The notes below the pieces were generated by a model that was not told where the DNA came from, searched no databases, and was given only the letters and a program-made list of their open reading frames with translations. A stretch of DNA of 49,181 nucleotides from Arthrobacter wenxiniae (lineage in GTDB: Bacteria; Actinomycetota; Actinomycetes; Actinomycetales; Micrococcaceae), in the NCBI RefSeq assembly GCF_013376105.1, contig NZ_JAAMFM010000032.1:1-49181 (forward strand). The letters are read 5' to 3'. Below are positions 47,189 through 49,181 of this stretch, in pieces; position 1 is the first letter of the stretch; every line of letters starts with the position of its first letter. The position numbers and the translations under genes were made by a program.

Positions 47189-47578
47189 ATGTTAAAGGGA
47201 TTCAGAGATTTCATCATGAAGGGCAATGTCGTAGACCTCGCCGTGGCCGTCGTCATCGGTGCCGCCTTCGGCGCCGTGGTCAACTCGCTCGTGGCGAACA
47301 TACTGATGCCGCTTATTGCAGCACTGTTCGGTTCCCCCAACTTCAACAGCTTTGCCTTGGTTACCCTCAACGGCAACGACATCAAGTTTGGTGTGTTCCT
47401 GACAGTTGTCGTGAACTTCATTTTGGTGGCCGCCGCAATCTACTTCGTGGTGGTTGTCCCGATGAACCACATCATCGCCCGCCGCAATGCCAGGCTCGGC
47501 ATCACGGAAGAAGCCGCCGTCGACCCGCAGATTGTCCTCCTGACCGAAATTCGCGATTCGCTTCGAGCCAGGCAGTAA
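47189..47578 (+). CDS. mscL: large-conductance mechanosensitive channel MscL
   Basis: Pentameric membrane channel that opens at high membrane tension to release solutes on osmotic downshock. 129 residues: the amphipathic N-terminus MLKGFRDFIMKGNVVDLAVAVVIGAAFGAVVNSLV, TM1 with its Gly-rich pore face, a periplasmic loop of about 20 residues, TM2 (VFLTVVVNFILVAAAIYFVVVVPMN) and the cytoplasmic helix ending SLRARQ. The ATG at 47189 is favoured by TTTGGGG just upstream. The region before it is AT-rich (47130-47180), with a small CCGCA/TGCGG hairpin at 47162-47176. Confidence 0.96.
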   Translation: MLKGFRDFIMKGNVVDLAVAVVIGAAFGAVVNSLVANILMPLIAALFGSPNFNSFALVTLNGNDIKFGVFLTVVVNFILVAAAIYFVVVVPMNHIIARRNARLGITEEAAVDPQIVLLTEIRDSLRARQ

Positions 47579-47612
47579 TCCCGCAATACAGGCACTGGAC
47601 CCACAGCAGGAA

Positions 47613-47643
47613 AGGGCGGCAATTCCGGTGGAATTGCCGCCCT
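47613..47643. terminator. bidirectional terminator between mscL and glmM
   Basis: AGGGCGGCAATTCC pairs perfectly with GGAATTGCCGCCCT (14 bp, 3-nt loop), in the convergent gap. Confidence 0.85.
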
Positions 47644-47658
47644 CAATCCTTTAACGTC

Positions 47659-49020
47659 CTATTTCGGGGCCGGCTCCAGGGCCAGCTCCCGGCGCACCAC
47701 GTCGACGAGTGAATCGCAGATCCGTCGGGCTGTCTCAAGGTCGGCTGCCTCCACCATGACACGGACCAGCTGCTCCGTGCCGGAGGGGCGCAGCAGCACC
47801 CTTCCGGTGTCGCCCAGCTCGGCCTCGGCCTTGGCCACGGCGGCCTTCACGGCGGGCACGATCGCAGCCCGGGACTTGTCCACGTCCTTGACGTTGACCA
47901 TGACCTGGGGAAGCTTGCTCATGGCGGCGGCAAGGTCCTTGAGCGACTTGCCCGTCTTGGCCACCTGCGCCGCCAGCTGCAGCCCGGTCAGCAGCCCGTC
48001 GCCCGTCGTGGCGTATTCGGAGAAGATGACGTGGCCGGACTGCTCGCCGCCGAGCGTGTAGCCGCCGCGGCGCATCTCCTCCAGCACGTAGCGGTCGCCG
48101 ACGGCAGTTTCCCTAATCGTGATCCCGGCGTCGCGGAGTGCGATCTTCAGTCCGAGGTTGCTCATGACCGTGGCCACCAGTACGTTGTCCTTGAGTTCCC
48201 CGGCTTCCTTTTGGGCCAGTGCAAGGACGGCCATGATCTGGTCGCCGTCAATGACATGGCCCTCGTGGTCCACGGCCAGGCAGCGGTCGGCGTCCCCGTC
48301 GTGGGCGATCCCGAGGTGGGCGCCGGTGCTGAGGACCATCTCCTGCAGCTTCTCCAGGTGTGTGGAACCCACGCCGTCGTTGATGTTCAACCCGTCCGGG
48401 TCGGCGCCGATCACGGTCACCGCGGCGCCGGCGTCGGTGAAGACCTGGGGGGAGCAGCCGCTGGCAGCGCCGTTGGCACAGTCCAGGACGATCTTCAATC
48501 CGTCCAGGCGGTGCGGCAGGGTGCCCAGCAGGTGCACGATGTAGCGGTCCTCGGCGTCGGCAAAGCGCTGGATGCGGCCGACGTCGACGCCCACCGGGCG
48601 GAAGGCGTCGTGCTGGAGCTGTTCCTCGATGGCGTCTTCGACGGCGTCGGCCAGTTTTTGGCCGCCGCGGGCGAAGAACTTGATGCCGTTGTCCGGGGCC
48701 GGATTGTGGGAGGCGGAGATCATCACGCCGAAGTCCGCGCCGAGGTCGGCGATCAGGAACGCGGTTGCCGGGGTGGGCAGGACGCCGGCGTCGTAGACGT
48801 CAACGCCCGCGCTGGCCAGCCCCGCCGCCACGGCGGCGCCAATGAACTCCCCGCTGGCGCGCGGGTCCCGGGCCAGCACGGCACGCGGCCGCTTGCCTTC
48901 GCTCATCTGATCGTGGCCGAGCACCACCGCCGCCGCCTGCGCCAGCGACAATGCAAGTTCTGCCGTCAGCAGGCCATTGGCCAATCCGCGGACACCGTCT
49001 GTTCCAAATAATCTAGACAT
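47659..49020 (-). CDS. glmM: phosphoglucosamine mutase
   Basis: Converts glucosamine-6-P to glucosamine-1-P for UDP-GlcNAc, directly after GlmS. 453 residues: [13 protein letters not shown] at the N-terminus, catalytic phosphoserine in [16 protein letters not shown], the metal-binding DGDADR, GGEQSGH, and the phosphate-binding [12 protein letters not shown] near the C-terminus. The ATG is 7 nt after a TAGACT box, so the mRNA is almost leaderless. The 161 bp from its start to the right window edge contain that promoter and nothing else I can identify. Confidence 0.98.
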   Translation of the reverse strand: MSRLFGTDGVRGLANGLLTAELALSLAQAAAVVLGHDQMSEGKRPRAVLARDPRASGEFIGAAVAAGLASAGVDVYDAGVLPTPATAFLIADLGADFGVMISASHNPAPDNGIKFFARGGQKLADAVEDAIEEQLQHDAFRPVGVDVGRIQRFADAEDRYIVHLLGTLPHRLDGLKIVLDCANGAASGCSPQVFTDAGAAVTVIGADPDGLNINDGVGSTHLEKLQEMVLSTGAHLGIAHDGDADRCLAVDHEGHVIDGDQIMAVLALAQKEAGELKDNVLVATVMSNLGLKIALRDAGITIRETAVGDRYVLEEMRRGGYTLGGEQSGHVIFSEYATTGDGLLTGLQLAAQVAKTGKSLKDLAAAMSKLPQVMVNVKDVDKSRAAIVPAVKAAVAKAEAELGDTGRVLLRPSGTEQLVRVMVEAADLETARRICDSLVDVVRRELALEPAPK

Positions 49021-49027
49021 CCTGCTC

Positions 49028-49033
49028 AGTCTA
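49028..49033 (-). promoter_or_regulatory. -10 box of glmM
   Basis: TAGACT on the minus strand within TTTAGACTGA, 7 nt before the ATG; similar to the guaB -10 context. Confidence 0.5.
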
Positions 49034-49181
49034 AATCATGCCGTCCCAAAAGCTTGCGCCGCCAGGGAACGGCCGCTGGCCACAGGGCCCCTGCCCGCGC
49101 CTCTAACGCTGCCACGAGGGGGTCCTGCAGGACTCCGCCACGGCCCGGATCCAGGGCGGGCCGCCTTCCACAGGCCCGGCA

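Overview
The window is high-GC actinobacterial chromosome, most like Micrococcaceae (Arthrobacter and relatives). The evidence is third-position GC bias, mycothiol-pathway genes (mshA, ino1), a groES-groEL1 operon with HrcA/CIRCE operators, many leaderless genes, and the housekeeping order glmM - coaA - glmS - acpS - nnr - alr - tsaE - tsaB - rimI - tsaD - groES/groEL - guaB - guaB3, mostly on the minus strand. I see no tRNA, rRNA, CRISPR array, prophage or complete insertion sequence. The taxonomic placement is inference from gene content.

Layout. 0-4.1 kb: guanine nucleotide genes guaB3 and guaB on the minus strand, with two unrecognised small genes between them. 4.6-7.6 kb: a DUF389 membrane protein and a P1B-type metal ATPase. 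7.7-9.9 kb: groES-groEL1 with two CIRCE operators. 10-24 kb: accessory genes. These are an ABC exporter, a THUMP-like methyltransferase, an AroE-like protein divergent from a GCS2-type ligase, a TetR/lacZ pair, a PAP2-DedA-two-component cassette, an APC permease and two broken gene remnants. 24.4-28.5 kb: the t6A-modification operon tsaE-tsaB-rimI-tsaD downstream of alr. 28.6-38.2 kb: mshA, a secreted subtilisin-like protease convergent with a lipoprotein carrying a subtilisin-inhibitor-like (SSI) domain, a GH13 glucosidase, a DUF559/AbiEi-like gene flanked by inverted repeats, and ino1. 38.4-49 kb: an aldo/keto reductase, glgX, nnr, acpS, glmS, coaA, a dead vanY fragment, mscL and glmM.

How genes work together. 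ino1 and mshA supply the inositol-phosphate substrate and the first glycosylation of mycothiol. glmS and glmM make glucosamine-phosphate for UDP-GlcNAc, which MshA also uses, and alr supplies D-alanine, so cell-wall and thiol precursors cluster here. tsaB, tsaD and tsaE form the bacterial t6A machinery. lacZ, the GH13 enzyme and glgX handle sugars and glycogen.

Most interesting points. (1) A secreted S8 protease sits convergent to an SSI-like lipoprotein that has lost both cysteines of one canonical disulfide and has Asp at the predicted P1 position. (2) A leaderless-promoter signature, TAGGCT-N6-start, recurs; in one case its first three bases are the stop codon of the upstream gene. (3) A single DUF559 gene is flanked by inverted copies of a roughly 30-bp repeat. 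(4) Three decaying gene relics are visible (TIGR03086-like, YCII-like, vanY). I did not find a large undescribed multi-gene system and do not claim one.
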